A DNA stretch of 64,000 nt. Origin: Bin125 sp026705025 (GTDB lineage: Bacteria > Chloroflexota > Dehalococcoidia > Bin125). Shown piece after piece: positions 1 through 8,333 of this stretch. A model generated the notes under the pieces. That model was not told the DNA's origin. It worked only from the letters and a program-made list of their open reading frames with translations, and searched no databases. Every line of letters starts with the position of its first letter. Within the stretch, counting starts at the first letter, position 1. Position numbers and translations under genes: made by a program. The stretch lies in assembly GCA_026705025.1 (NCBI GenBank), contig JAPPBN010000026.1:62001-126000 (forward strand). Direction: 5' to 3'.

Positions 1-579
1 CAGTTGCCCGGCTATCGCTCGGCCGATGAACGCGAGATGGACCTGGAAGACGGGCGCAAACTGCTGGAAGCCAGCGGCTACAACCCGGACACGGTCCCGC
101 CGATGGAAATCTGGGGCGACTTCGCCTCAGACTTCGGTCAGGTGTTGCAGCAGAACTTCAGGGAAATCGGTTACGAGGTCGACATTCTCGAACTGACCAC
201 GGCCGACTCGCTGGCGGCTCGCCAGAATCACGAGTTCTCGATGATCACGCTGGGTCAGCAGGCGGCCGCCGACCCCGACCTGCTCTACAACGACCTGCAC
301 ACCACCGGTGGTCAGAACTACGGCGAGTTCTCGGATCCGGAAATCGACGCCATGCTGGTCAAGGGACGGACGACCTTCGGCGTTGAGAACCGCAAGGCGA
401 TCTACGACGAGATTCAGACCAAGCTGCTGGAAGAGCACGCCCCGCGACTGTGGTGGCACTGGAGTTTGCCGACCGTCGGTCACCGTCCGTGGCTGCAGGG
501 CTTCCGTCCGACCCCGGGCATTACGCCGACTAACCAGGTAATGAACAGCTGCTGGTTCGACGAGACCAGAGACATCTAG
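1..579 (+). CDS. ABC transporter solute-binding protein, family 5 (C-terminal part)
   Basis: The reading frame is open from the first base, so the 5' part lies outside the window; about 192 C-terminal residues remain. They align closely with the end of the next gene, sharing the segment LLYNDLHTTGGQNYG, a KAIYDE stretch and the ending GFRPTPG...WFDE. It is therefore a tandem duplicate of that peptide/nickel-type (SBP_bac_5) binding protein. Binding proteins of this class capture oligopeptides or other small solutes outside the membrane and deliver them to DppB/DppC-type permeases, which follow downstream. The ligand cannot be read from sequence. The gene ends at TAG and a 120-base spacer separates it from its paralogue. 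Confidence 0.9.
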   Translation, partial: QLPGYRSADEREMDLEDGRKLLEASGYNPDTVPPMEIWGDFASDFGQVLQQNFREIGYEVDILELTTADSLAARQNHEFSMITLGQQAAADPDLLYNDLHTTGGQNYGEFSDPEIDAMLVKGRTTFGVENRKAIYDEIQTKLLEEHAPRLWWHWSLPTVGHRPWLQGFRPTPGITPTNQVMNSCWFDETRDI

Positions 580-699
580 GACAGACTGAAACTGGCCGGT
601 CCTCCGCTTGAAAGCCGGATCGCGGATCGGCATACTACGCGCACTTGTTGACAAGACTTCACCGCCCGATGGACGTGAAGCACAGGGAGAGATGACACC

Positions 700-2547
700 A
701 TGGCCGAGCGGAACTACTGGACTCGAATGCGTCGGAACCGGATGTCGAGGCGCGGGCTGTTGAAGGCGAGCGCGCGGGCGGGTGTCGGTGCGGCGGGCCT
801 CGCGCTGGTCGGCTGCGGCGACGATGACGATGACGATCAGCCTGCCAGCGCTGCCGTGCAGCAACAGCAGCAACAAGAACAGCAGGCGGCGCAGGTCGAG
901 CAGCAGGCCGAGCAGCAAGCCGGTCAGCAGCAGGCGCAGACGGCGAGCGCCGACGAGCAGCAGGAGCAACAGGCTGCCGCCGCGCAGGCTGCCGCCGATG
1001 GCGATCCCAAGCATGGCGGCGTCCTCCGAATCGTGATGTCCGACGGTGGCATCTTCGACCCGGCCATTGCGATCCATGGCGGCACTTTTGCCGGCGTCCA
1101 CCAGGTCTACGACTGGATCAACTACCTCGATGAGGGATTCGTGATCACGGCCGGTATGGCCGAGCTTCCCGAAGTTGTGGACGAGCTCAACTTCATCTAC
1201 TCGATCAAGCCGAATGTCTACTGGCACGACAAGCCGCCCCTGGACGGTCGCCAGTTCACGGCCGAGGACGCGGTCTTCGGACTGGAGCGTTTCGGCTTCG
1301 ACAACCCCGAGTTTGTCTTCAAGGATCGCTTCTCACTGATCGACAAGTTCGAAGCACCCGACCAATCCACGATGACGGTTCAGGCCGGCGAGGTGTTCTC
1401 GCCGATTCTGACTGCGATCGCGGAAGACAACATGTTGATCGTTTCTCGCGACGCGGTGGAGGCGTTCGGCGACGAGGCGATCTCCACCGACTTTGAGGCC
1501 CAGATCGGCACGGGCGCGATGGTCGGAGTGTCTCGGGAGGCTGACGTCGAGCTGAGATTGGAACGCAACCCGAACTACTACAAGGAAGGTCAGCCTTACT
1601 TCGACGGATACAAGGGCATCAGCCTGGGCGATGACGCGATTCGGATCGCGTCATTCGTCAACGGGCAAACCGACTTCCTCAACTACCAGTGGTTCGGCCG
1701 GCCGGTCGACCTTGATTCAGTGGTTGCCGAACTCGGCGAAGACGCGGTGACCGGCGTCCCCAACCCGGTGACCTACGGCATGGCGACCCACATTCACACC
1801 GAGGTCGAGCCGTACACCGACCCGCGGGTGCGCACCGCCGTTCATCTCGCCGCCGACCGCGAACAGTTGATCGCGCTGTCGCTGGGCGAACTGGTGATTG
1901 GCGGGCCGATCGCCGTGGCAATCGCGCCGTACGGCCGAACCGAGGACGAACTGCGCCAGCTGCCCGGCTACCGCTCGGGCGACCTGCGCCAGGAAGACCT
2001 GGCCGAATCGCGGATGATGCTTGACGCTGCCGGCGTCGACCTCAACGGATTCCCGCCCCTGGACATCTGGGCGCCCGATGCTTCGGACTATGCCCAGGTG
2101 CTGCAGCAGAACCTGGGCGAGGTGGGGATCAACATCGGGATCAACGAGTTGACCACCGCTGACGCCCTGGCCGCCCGCCAGAACCGCGAGTTCTCGATGA
2201 TCATGCTCGGTCAGCAGGGCGCATCAGACCCCGACCTGCTCTACAACGACCTGCACACCACCGGCGGCCAGAACTACGGCAACTTCTCCAACCCCGAGTT
2301 CGACGCCATCGTGGAGAAGGGGCGCGCGGTCTTCGATGTCGAAGAGCGCAAGGCGATTTACGACGAGGCGCAGGATCGGCTGCTCAATGAGTGGAATCCG
2401 CGCCTGTACTGGTCGTGGAGCACAGTGATCGTCGCGTTCCGCTCCTACCTCAAGGGATTCCGGCCGACGCCAGGACCGACCGCGTCCAACGCGATCCTCT
2501 GGGGCATGTGGTTCGACGAGATTCCCGACGGCGCCGAGCAGTTCTAA
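700..2547 (+). CDS. ABC transporter solute-binding lipoprotein, family 5, Tat-type signal and Gln-rich linker
   Basis: 615 residues. The N-terminus has a twin-arginine-like motif (SRRGLLK, residues 16-22), a hydrophobic stretch and a lipobox ending LVGC with the lipid cysteine at residue 39. It is followed at once by six Asp, then a Gln/Glu/Ala-rich linker to about residue 105. The rest is a SBP_bac_5 fold ending GFRPTPG...WFDE. The predicted role is membrane-anchored capture of a peptide-like solute for the permeases encoded immediately downstream. The ATG at 700 follows AGGGAGAG at 8-9 bases spacing. The closest relative in the window is the partial gene just upstream, implying recent tandem duplication. 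No ATPase gene accompanies the cluster. Confidence 0.93.
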   Translation: MAERNYWTRMRRNRMSRRGLLKASARAGVGAAGLALVGCGDDDDDDQPASAAVQQQQQQEQQAAQVEQQAEQQAGQQQAQTASADEQQEQQAAAAQAAADGDPKHGGVLRIVMSDGGIFDPAIAIHGGTFAGVHQVYDWINYLDEGFVITAGMAELPEVVDELNFIYSIKPNVYWHDKPPLDGRQFTAEDAVFGLERFGFDNPEFVFKDRFSLIDKFEAPDQSTMTVQAGEVFSPILTAIAEDNMLIVSRDAVEAFGDEAISTDFEAQIGTGAMVGVSREADVELRLERNPNYYKEGQPYFDGYKGISLGDDAIRIASFVNGQTDFLNYQWFGRPVDLDSVVAELGEDAVTGVPNPVTYGMATHIHTEVEPYTDPRVRTAVHLAADREQLIALSLGELVIGGPIAVAIAPYGRTEDELRQLPGYRSGDLRQEDLAESRMMLDAAGVDLNGFPPLDIWAPDASDYAQVLQQNLGEVGINIGINELTTADALAARQNREFSMIMLGQQGASDPDLLYNDLHTTGGQNYGNFSNPEFDAIVEKGRAVFDVEERKAIYDEAQDRLLNEWNPRLYWSWSTVIVAFRSYLKGFRPTPGPTASNAILWGMWFDEIPDGAEQF

Positions 2548-2565
2548 CCGTCTGTCGTCCCGGCG

Positions 2566-2585
2566 CGGGGCTCAGCCTCGCCCCG
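2566..2585 (+). other. GC-rich hairpin between binding-protein and permease genes
   Basis: CGGGGC (2566-2571) and GCCCCG (2580-2585) form a 6-bp stem with an 8-base loop, 19 bases after the stop of the binding-protein gene and ahead of the permease gene. There is no following T-run. A role in stabilising the upstream mRNA segment is inferred by analogy with other binding-protein/permease operons. Confidence 0.4.
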
Positions 2586-2631
2586 GGAGCAACAGGCGGC
2601 GTGGAGAGAATCGCCAACCGAACAGAGGCTG

Positions 2632-3588
2632 ATGCGCAATTACATTTTTCGGCGCTTGATGCTCTTGCCGATCACGGTGATCTTGCTGTCGATCTTCGTG
2701 TTCGGCCTGATCCGGCTGGTACCGGGCTCGGTGATTGACGCACGGCTGTCGGCGGGGTTCCCCGGGACGGCCAACGCCGACGATCGGGCCAAGCTGGAAG
2801 CGCACTTCGGTCTCGACCAACCGGTGCACATCCAATACGTCAACTGGATCGGCCAGGTGTTCAGCGGCGACTTTGGTACGTCGTGGCTGACCAAGGAGGA
2901 CATTCTCAACAACTTCGGCCGGCGAATGCCGGTGACGATTGAGCTGTTAATCCTGACGCTGGTCATCTATATCCCGCTGGGGATTGGAACGGGGGTATGG
3001 TCGGCCGTGCGCCAAAACCGGGCGGACGACTACGGGATTCGGTTTATCACGATCCTCTTTCTCGCCGTGCCGAATTTCTGGCTGGCCACGTTGGTCATTG
3101 TCGTTCCACTGGTGCTCTGGGGTTATGCGCCTCCCGTTCCCTATGTCCAACTCTGGGAGGATCCCGGAACCAACATTGTCCAGATGATCGTGCCAGCCGT
3201 GATTGCCGCCTTGGCCGGCGCCGCGGTCCTCGGCCGGGTCGCCCGCTCGGAGATGCTGGAAGTCTTGCGGCAGGACTACGTGCGTACGGCCTATTCCAAG
3301 GGATTGGCCGACCGGGTCGTGATCCTGCGGCACGCGCTGCGCAACACGATGATTCCGTTGATCACGCTGATCGGTCTGGTCTTCGCGACGGGCATCGCCG
3401 GGGCTGTGATCGTCGAGCAGATCTTCGCGATTCCCGGCATGGGGCGTTACCTCGTGCAGTCGCTGCTGACCAACGATTTGCCGGTCGTACAGGTGTGGAT
3501 GCTGGTCTTTGGCGCCGCATTCATCCTCGTCAACCTGTTGGTTGATATCAGCTATGGCATCTTCGATCCGAGGATTCGTTTCCAGTGA
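2632..3588 (+). CDS. ABC transporter permease, DppB/OppB type
   Basis: 318 residues, the usual length for this family. The protein starts MRNYIFRRLMLLPITVILL (first membrane segment), has a large extracytoplasmic loop ending with the GDFGTSW signature (about residue 80), then further membrane helices. The EAA-type coupling loop near residues 205-240 (EVLRQDYVRTAYSKGL, then HALRNTMIPLITL) docks to an ATPase. It is one half of the heterodimeric channel for the binding protein encoded upstream. The start ATG follows AGAGG. Its stop overlaps the GTG start of the next permease (GTGA), so the two are translationally coupled. Confidence 0.95.
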   Translation: MRNYIFRRLMLLPITVILLSIFVFGLIRLVPGSVIDARLSAGFPGTANADDRAKLEAHFGLDQPVHIQYVNWIGQVFSGDFGTSWLTKEDILNNFGRRMPVTIELLILTLVIYIPLGIGTGVWSAVRQNRADDYGIRFITILFLAVPNFWLATLVIVVPLVLWGYAPPVPYVQLWEDPGTNIVQMIVPAVIAALAGAAVLGRVARSEMLEVLRQDYVRTAYSKGLADRVVILRHALRNTMIPLITLIGLVFATGIAGAVIVEQIFAIPGMGRYLVQSLLTNDLPVVQVWMLVFGAAFILVNLLVDISYGIFDPRIRFQ

Positions 3589-4475
3589 GCACCGCAGAAC
3601 CAAGGGCTATCACGTTTGATGAGTTCGGGATTGCCGAGAAGCCGCCCCGCAGGGTTCGCGCGCGTCGGCTGCTTCGACAGCATCCGCTGGGCGCGTTTGG
3701 CCTGTTGCTCGTCGTTTTTGTGATCTTCCTGGCCGCGTTCGGGCCGTTCATCGTCCCTGACTCGGAAACGATTTCCCCCGACATCCTCCTCGGGCCGAGT
3801 GCAGAGCACTGGTTCGGCACCGATCGACTCGGGCGCGACTACCTGGCGCGAGTGATTGCCGGGGCGCGGCTCTCGATGTCGCTCGCGCTCGGCGCGATGG
3901 CGATTGGCGTCGGGGCGGCGCTGGTCTGGGGCATGCTGTCGGCGTATGCGCAAAGCACCTTTGACCTGCTGTCGCAGCGCGTCATCGACATGATGCTGGC
4001 CTTCCCGGGACTGGTGCTGCTGCTCTTGCTCACACAGGTGATTGGTCGGGGGTGGCAATCCGTCGCCCTGGGAATGGGGATCATCTTCGCGGTCAACATG
4101 GTCCGAATTGTGCGTGCCAGCACGCTCGCCACTCTGGCGGAGTCGTACGTGGAAGCGGCGAGATTGATCGGCGCGTCGCCCTACCGCATCCTCTGGCGGC
4201 ATGTGCTGCCCAACATGGGTCCGCCGCTGCTGATCTACGTGACCGCGCTGCTCGGTGGCGCGATCCTGTTCGAAGGCGCGCTATCGTTCCTGGGACTCGG
4301 CGTGCCGCCGCCCGAGCCGTCCTGGGGACGCATGCTGACCGAGGCGCGCACGCTCTGGAAGTATCCCCACCTGAGCATCTTCCCCGGAGTCGCGATGACG
4401 ATCGCCGTGCTCGGCTTCAACCTGGTTGGCGACTCGGTGCGGGACATCTTCGATCCGCGCCTGCGCGGCGCCTAG
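3585..4475 (+). CDS. ABC transporter permease, DppC/OppC type
   Basis: 296 residues. It has a short cytoplasmic N-terminus, a first membrane helix near residues 35-55, the GTDRLGRDYLARVIAG signature typical of DppC proteins, then an EAA loop (YVEAARLIGASPYRIL, HVLPNMGPPLL) and the ending GDSVRDIFDPRLRG. It pairs with the DppB-type protein from the overlapping upstream gene. The GTG start at 3585 overlaps the previous stop. Its stop TAG (4473-4475) lies in a CCTAGG palindrome shared with the original stop of the convergent, damaged CoA transferase gene. The partner ATPase is not encoded nearby. Confidence 0.95.
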   Translation: MSTAEPRAITFDEFGIAEKPPRRVRARRLLRQHPLGAFGLLLVVFVIFLAAFGPFIVPDSETISPDILLGPSAEHWFGTDRLGRDYLARVIAGARLSMSLALGAMAIGVGAALVWGMLSAYAQSTFDLLSQRVIDMMLAFPGLVLLLLLTQVIGRGWQSVALGMGIIFAVNMVRIVRASTLATLAESYVEAARLIGASPYRILWRHVLPNMGPPLLIYVTALLGGAILFEGALSFLGLGVPPPEPSWGRMLTEARTLWKYPHLSIFPGVAMTIAVLGFNLVGDSVRDIFDPRLRGA

Positions 4476-4627
4476 GTCAGTTCTTCCGCGATCGCCCCGC
4501 TCTGGATCAGTTTCTCGATCGCCGCGTCGTCGTAGCCCAGTTCGCTCATCACATCGCGCAGGTGCTCGCCGAATGCGGGAGTCCGCTCTGCCGCTCGGTA
4601 CCGGTCTCGGCTGAACTTGACGGGGGC
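4472..4627 (-). pseudogene. Cut-off 3' end of the CoA transferase gene
   Basis: Reading on through the TAG at 4628-4630 in the same frame gives 51 more sense codons before a stop at 4472-4474. They encode a typical CaiB/BaiF C-terminus: APVKFSRDRYRAAERTPAFG, then a GEH motif and an ending of the form ELGYDD..I..L...GAI. The tail has clearly been separated from the gene by one nonsense change. Either the protein is truncated, the stop is read through, or the base is a sequencing error. Confidence 0.85.
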
Positions 4628-5743
4628 CTACGGCATCAGCACGGGACCGACGGCCGGGTGGTCGAAACTGTGCACATAGTCGTTGGCGCGGGCATGCTCG
4701 CTGAGCAGGGCTTCCTCGAGCGAGCTCAGCAGCGCGCAGGGCACGCCGGCGGCCTGCATCCGCTCGCGCAACTCCTCGCCGTCGTAGCGCAACGCGATCT
4801 CGCGGATCCGCTGGCGGAGCGAGGTGAAGTGATCGCGCGGATCATCGGGCATCTCCCAATCGGGATCGTGCGCGCTCGGGTCTTCGATTCCAATGACGTC
4901 GAGCAGTCGTTTGAGTGCCAGTTGTCCGGCGCCCAGCGTGATCCAGTGTCCGTCGCGTGTTTCATAGAAACCGCCGACGATCAGCGCGGTCTGTTCGCGC
5001 CGACTCTGTGAGGCGAGTCTCGGGTGGGGACGCTCCTGCTCCATCCAGTCGGCGAATTCCCGCTTCCAGCCGTCGACGGCGTCGAACAGGTTGGCGGTCG
5101 CCGTTTGCAGCGACAGCCCGGCCTGGTACAGCGAAGTGCGGACGTGTTGCCCCTTGCCGGTGAACTCTCGCCGATAGAGCGCGCCGGCAATGCCGAACGA
5201 GAGCAGCGTGCCGGCGTGAAAGTCGCAGAGGTACGCGTCGAGAATGCGGGGCTCGTCGCCGTCGAAGTTTGCGGTCGACATCGCCAGGCCCGACGCGGCG
5301 GCGGCCTGGAAGTCGGCGCCGAGATGCATTCCGTAGGGACCGTCTTCGCCCATGGCGGAGATCTCGGCCACGATGATTCGTTCGTTCCTGGCGCTGAGCG
5401 ACTCATAGTCGAGGCTCAGGCGCTTCAGCGCGCCCGGCCGCATGTTGGAGATGATGACGTCGCTGTTCAATGCAAGATCGTGGACAATTGCGAGGCCGTC
5501 AGGATGGCGCAGGTTGATCGGCGCGCCTCGCTTGCCTCGCGCCTTGATGATGTAGTGTCGGCCTTCACCGGGAACGATCGTGCTGTTCCAGCGGGTGGCG
5601 TCGCCGGTGATTGGCTCGATTTTGATCACGTCGGCGCCGCCGTGGGCGAGCAGCTCTCCCGCGTACGGACCGGCGACGAACAGGCCAAACTCCAGCACCC
5701 GCACTCCTGAGAAGATGCCGTCCCCAAGCTCGTCCATGGCCAA
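4628..5743 (-). CDS. CaiB/BaiF family (family III) CoA transferase, truncated at the C-terminus
   Basis: 371 residues up to an in-frame TAG. Family III CoA transferases move CoA between carboxylic acids through an aspartyl-CoA thioester. The sequence has the family opening (LEFGLFVAGPYAGELLAHGG), the KIEP segment, NLRHPDGLAIVHDLALNSDV, and YLCDFHAG, where Asp174 is the candidate nucleophile, followed by the TGKGQHV signature. The ending ...HPAVGPVLMP lies where relatives continue for about 50 residues, and those residues are still encoded downstream (4472-4627). The start ATG is at 5743, divergent from the first sulfatase. Substrate unknown. Confidence 0.85.
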   Translation of the reverse strand: MAMDELGDGIFSGVRVLEFGLFVAGPYAGELLAHGGADVIKIEPITGDATRWNSTIVPGEGRHYIIKARGKRGAPINLRHPDGLAIVHDLALNSDVIISNMRPGALKRLSLDYESLSARNERIIVAEISAMGEDGPYGMHLGADFQAAAASGLAMSTANFDGDEPRILDAYLCDFHAGTLLSFGIAGALYRREFTGKGQHVRTSLYQAGLSLQTATANLFDAVDGWKREFADWMEQERPHPRLASQSRREQTALIVGGFYETRDGHWITLGAGQLALKRLLDVIGIEDPSAHDPDWEMPDDPRDHFTSLRQRIREIALRYDGEELRERMQAAGVPCALLSSLEEALLSEHARANDYVHSFDHPAVGPVLMP

Positions 5744-5872
5744 TCTCCTCGGCTATCTCCGGAACATTGTGCGAATGCTAACGACCTGACCGAAGAATTC
5801 GATCATGAACCGGCGGACCTTCACTATCTTGAGCGGCGAGCGTTGACGACGAATGCACATCAGGAGCATGCG

Positions 5873-8149
5873 ATGAATCAGCAAGAAGAGTTCGGTGGCG
5901 TGATCGGACGGACGTTCCGCGAGTCGGAGCCCTGGTGGCCGGAGCTGCCCACAGCTCCGCAGGACCGGCCTAACGTAGTCATCATCCTGTTCGACGACAC
6001 CGGCTTCTCGCATCTGGGTTGTTATGGCTCCACGATTGCGACGCCGAACATCGACCGGCTGGCGGCCAATGGCCTGCGCTTCACCAACTTCCACGTGACG
6101 GCGCTCTGCTCGCCGACGCGGGCCTCGTTGCTGACTGGTCGCAACCACCACGCGGTCGGCATGCGCTCGATCTCGAGCTACGACCCGGGTTATCCGAACA
6201 TGCGCGGAGCGGTCAGCCGCAATGCCGCCACGATGGCCGAGATGCTGCGCGACGAGAACTACGCCACCTTCGCCGTGGGCAAGTGGCACCTGAATCCGTC
6301 CGAGACCTGCTCCCAGGCCGGGCCGTTCCACGACTGGCCACTACAGCGCGGGTTCGATCGTTACTACGGCTTCCTGTCGGGCGAAACCGACCAGTTCTAT
6401 CCCGATCTCTGCTACGACAACCATCTGATCGATCCGCCCCGGACTCCAGAAGAGGGATACCACTTCACCGAGGACATCGTCGACCAGGCAACCGGATTCC
6501 TGCGCGATCATCAGTCGGTCTATCCGGGGCAACCGTTCTTCCTCTACTTCGCGCTGGGCGCGACGCACTCACCGCACCAGGCGCCGGCTGAGTACATCGA
6601 GCGCTACCGGGGTGAGTTCGACCAGGGCTGGGACGAGGTGCGCAAGGAGTGGTTCGCGCGACAGCTGGAGCTGGGCGTGATCCCCGAGGGAACCGAGCTC
6701 GCTCCGCGCAATCCCGGCGTCAAGCCCTGGGACGATTTCTCGCCCAACATGAAGCGCTTCCTCGCCGCCTTCCAGGAGGCGTTTGCGGGTTTCCTGACCC
6801 ACACCGACGAGCAGATTGGCCGCCTGATCTCGTACCTCGACGACTCAGGCCAACTCGACAACACCATCCTGATGCTGATGGCCGACAACGGCGCCAGCCA
6901 GGAGGGCGGACCACAGGGCGTCTCGGACACCGCGCGCTATGGTCAGCCGCTGCTGGACGACGTCGACGAGGCGCAGTCGCGACTGCACGAGATCGGTGGT
7001 CCGCGCAGCTCGCCCAACTATCCCTGGGGCTGGTCCCAGGCCGGCAACACGCCACTCAAGTGGTACAAGCAGAACACACACGGCGGCGGTGTGCGCGTGC
7101 CGCTGATCGTCCACTGGCCCGACCGGATCACAGACACCGGCAGCTTCCGCCGGCAGTTCCATCACGTCAGCGACGTGCTGCCGACGGTGCTCGAGTCCGT
7201 CCAGGCGACGGCGCCGGAGGAATACGCCGGACATCGTCAGATGCCGGTCAGCGGCACCAGCTTCGCCTACGCCTTCGACGACGCCAGCGCCGACACGGCC
7301 AAGGAGGCGCAGTATTTCGAGATGCTGGGCCACCGCGGCATCTGGGTTGACGGTTGGAAGGCCGTCACGCGGCACCAGAAGAACGATCCCTGGGGCGACG
7401 ACGAGTGGGAGCTCTACCACGTCGCCGAGGACTTCTCAGAGTCCAACAATCTGGCCGCCGAGAATCCGGAGAAGCTGCGCGAACTGGTCGACCGGTGGTG
7501 GGTTGAGGCCGGGCGCTACGGCGTGCTCCCGCTCGATGACCGCAGCTTCCAACTCGGTGGACCGACGCAGCGCCCCGGCGGCCCGCACAACGGTCTCAAG
7601 TACCGCTACACGCCGCCGGTCTCTCATCTACCCGGCGAGATTGCGCCGGCGGTCGGGATGGGATCGTGGGTGCTTGAGGCGGACATCGAACGTGACGGCG
7701 GAGGCGACGGCGTGATCTTCTCCCGGGGTTCGGTCATGGGCGGGATCAGCTTCTACATCAAGGACAACCGCCTGCGCGTTGACTACAACGCCTTCACCGA
7801 GGTCACGCAGATTGCCTCCGACACCGAACTCCCTGATGGCCGCTGCACGATCGGCATGAGCATGGATGGTGAAGCCCCCTCAGCGCCCGGCCACGTCACG
7901 ATCCGACTCAACGGGGAGCGGGTGGCCGAAGGCGACGTTCCGTTCCTCGTCCGTGGCGGGTTCGGCGGTCGCGGCGGCGCCGACATTGGTTCGGACCGCA
8001 AATCTCCGGTTTCCGACTCCTACGAGCCGCCGTTCGAGTTTGACGGCACGATCCACGAGTTGACGCTGGAAGTGACCCCGTACCCCAAGTCGGGCGCGGC
8101 TTATGAGGCTGCGCGGAACGCCTTCAAGCTGTTGATGGCTCAGCAGTAG
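5873..8149 (+). CDS. Arylsulfatase-type sulfatase with C-terminal lectin-like domain
   Basis: 758 residues from the ATG at 5873, which has CAGGAG six bases upstream; an upstream TTG in frame is less likely. Type I sulfatases hydrolyse sulfate esters using a formylglycine made from a cysteine. The signature CSPTRASLLTGR is present with Cys79 as the residue to be converted. Asp41-Asp42 (ILFDD) are metal ligands and VGKWHLN follows later. After the catalytic domain (about residues 30-560) comes a beta-rich part (GSWVLEADIE... FYIKDNRLRVDY), resembling the lectin-like ends of 750-790-residue bacterial arylsulfatases. No signal peptide is visible, so a cytoplasmic location is likely. The activating enzyme is encoded next. 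Confidence 0.95.
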   Translation: MNQQEEFGGVIGRTFRESEPWWPELPTAPQDRPNVVIILFDDTGFSHLGCYGSTIATPNIDRLAANGLRFTNFHVTALCSPTRASLLTGRNHHAVGMRSISSYDPGYPNMRGAVSRNAATMAEMLRDENYATFAVGKWHLNPSETCSQAGPFHDWPLQRGFDRYYGFLSGETDQFYPDLCYDNHLIDPPRTPEEGYHFTEDIVDQATGFLRDHQSVYPGQPFFLYFALGATHSPHQAPAEYIERYRGEFDQGWDEVRKEWFARQLELGVIPEGTELAPRNPGVKPWDDFSPNMKRFLAAFQEAFAGFLTHTDEQIGRLISYLDDSGQLDNTILMLMADNGASQEGGPQGVSDTARYGQPLLDDVDEAQSRLHEIGGPRSSPNYPWGWSQAGNTPLKWYKQNTHGGGVRVPLIVHWPDRITDTGSFRRQFHHVSDVLPTVLESVQATAPEEYAGHRQMPVSGTSFAYAFDDASADTAKEAQYFEMLGHRGIWVDGWKAVTRHQKNDPWGDDEWELYHVAEDFSESNNLAAENPEKLRELVDRWWVEAGRYGVLPLDDRSFQLGGPTQRPGGPHNGLKYRYTPPVSHLPGEIAPAVGMGSWVLEADIERDGGGDGVIFSRGSVMGGISFYIKDNRLRVDYNAFTEVTQIASDTELPDGRCTIGMSMDGEAPSAPGHVTIRLNGERVAEGDVPFLVRGGFGGRGGADIGSDRKSPVSDSYEPPFEFDGTIHELTLEVTPYPKSGAAYEAARNAFKLLMAQQ

Positions 8150-8195
8150 ATCGACCGCTCGGATGTGCAACTGTTGTGCACCAGCCCGAGATGAT

Positions 8196-8323
8196 TTCTC
8201 CCCCCGCGAGGAGGGGGAGCTGTCACGTAGCTACGGAGGGGGAAGGGCGCGAGAACCCCTCCGCCCCCCGATCGATTCGGGGGCAGGCTCCTTCGCGGCA
8301 CCTCCCCTTGAAACGGGGAGGAA
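8196..8323. repeat. G/C-rich palindromic intergenic repeat (type C), nested hairpins
   Basis: A run of inverted repeats between the first sulfatase and the FGE gene: a CTCCCCC/GGGGGAG arm pair, CCCCCGATCGATTCGGGGG, and CCTCCCC (8301-8307) with GGGGAGG (8315-8321). It resembles the elements at 19827 and 21281, which also contain the GTCAC...GTGAC core. The last arm appears to be the ribosome-binding site of the next gene. Confidence 0.7.
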
Positions 8324-8333
8324 ATCAGGCACC

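Noticed and set aside
647..656. TTGACA-like -35 box in TTGTTGACAA before the second binding-protein gene
   Set aside because: No matching -10 element at 16-18 bases; not enough to call a promoter.
4628..4630. TAG as a recoded codon (pyrrolysine or stop reassignment)
   Set aside because: Many genes here end properly at TAG and no pyrrolysine genes are seen; a nonsense change or sequencing error is simpler.
8163..8333. N-terminal extension of the FGE protein (57 residues from an upstream ATG)
   Set aside because: Encoded by palindromic repeat, low complexity, and absent from the family; the later ATG has a good ribosome-binding site.
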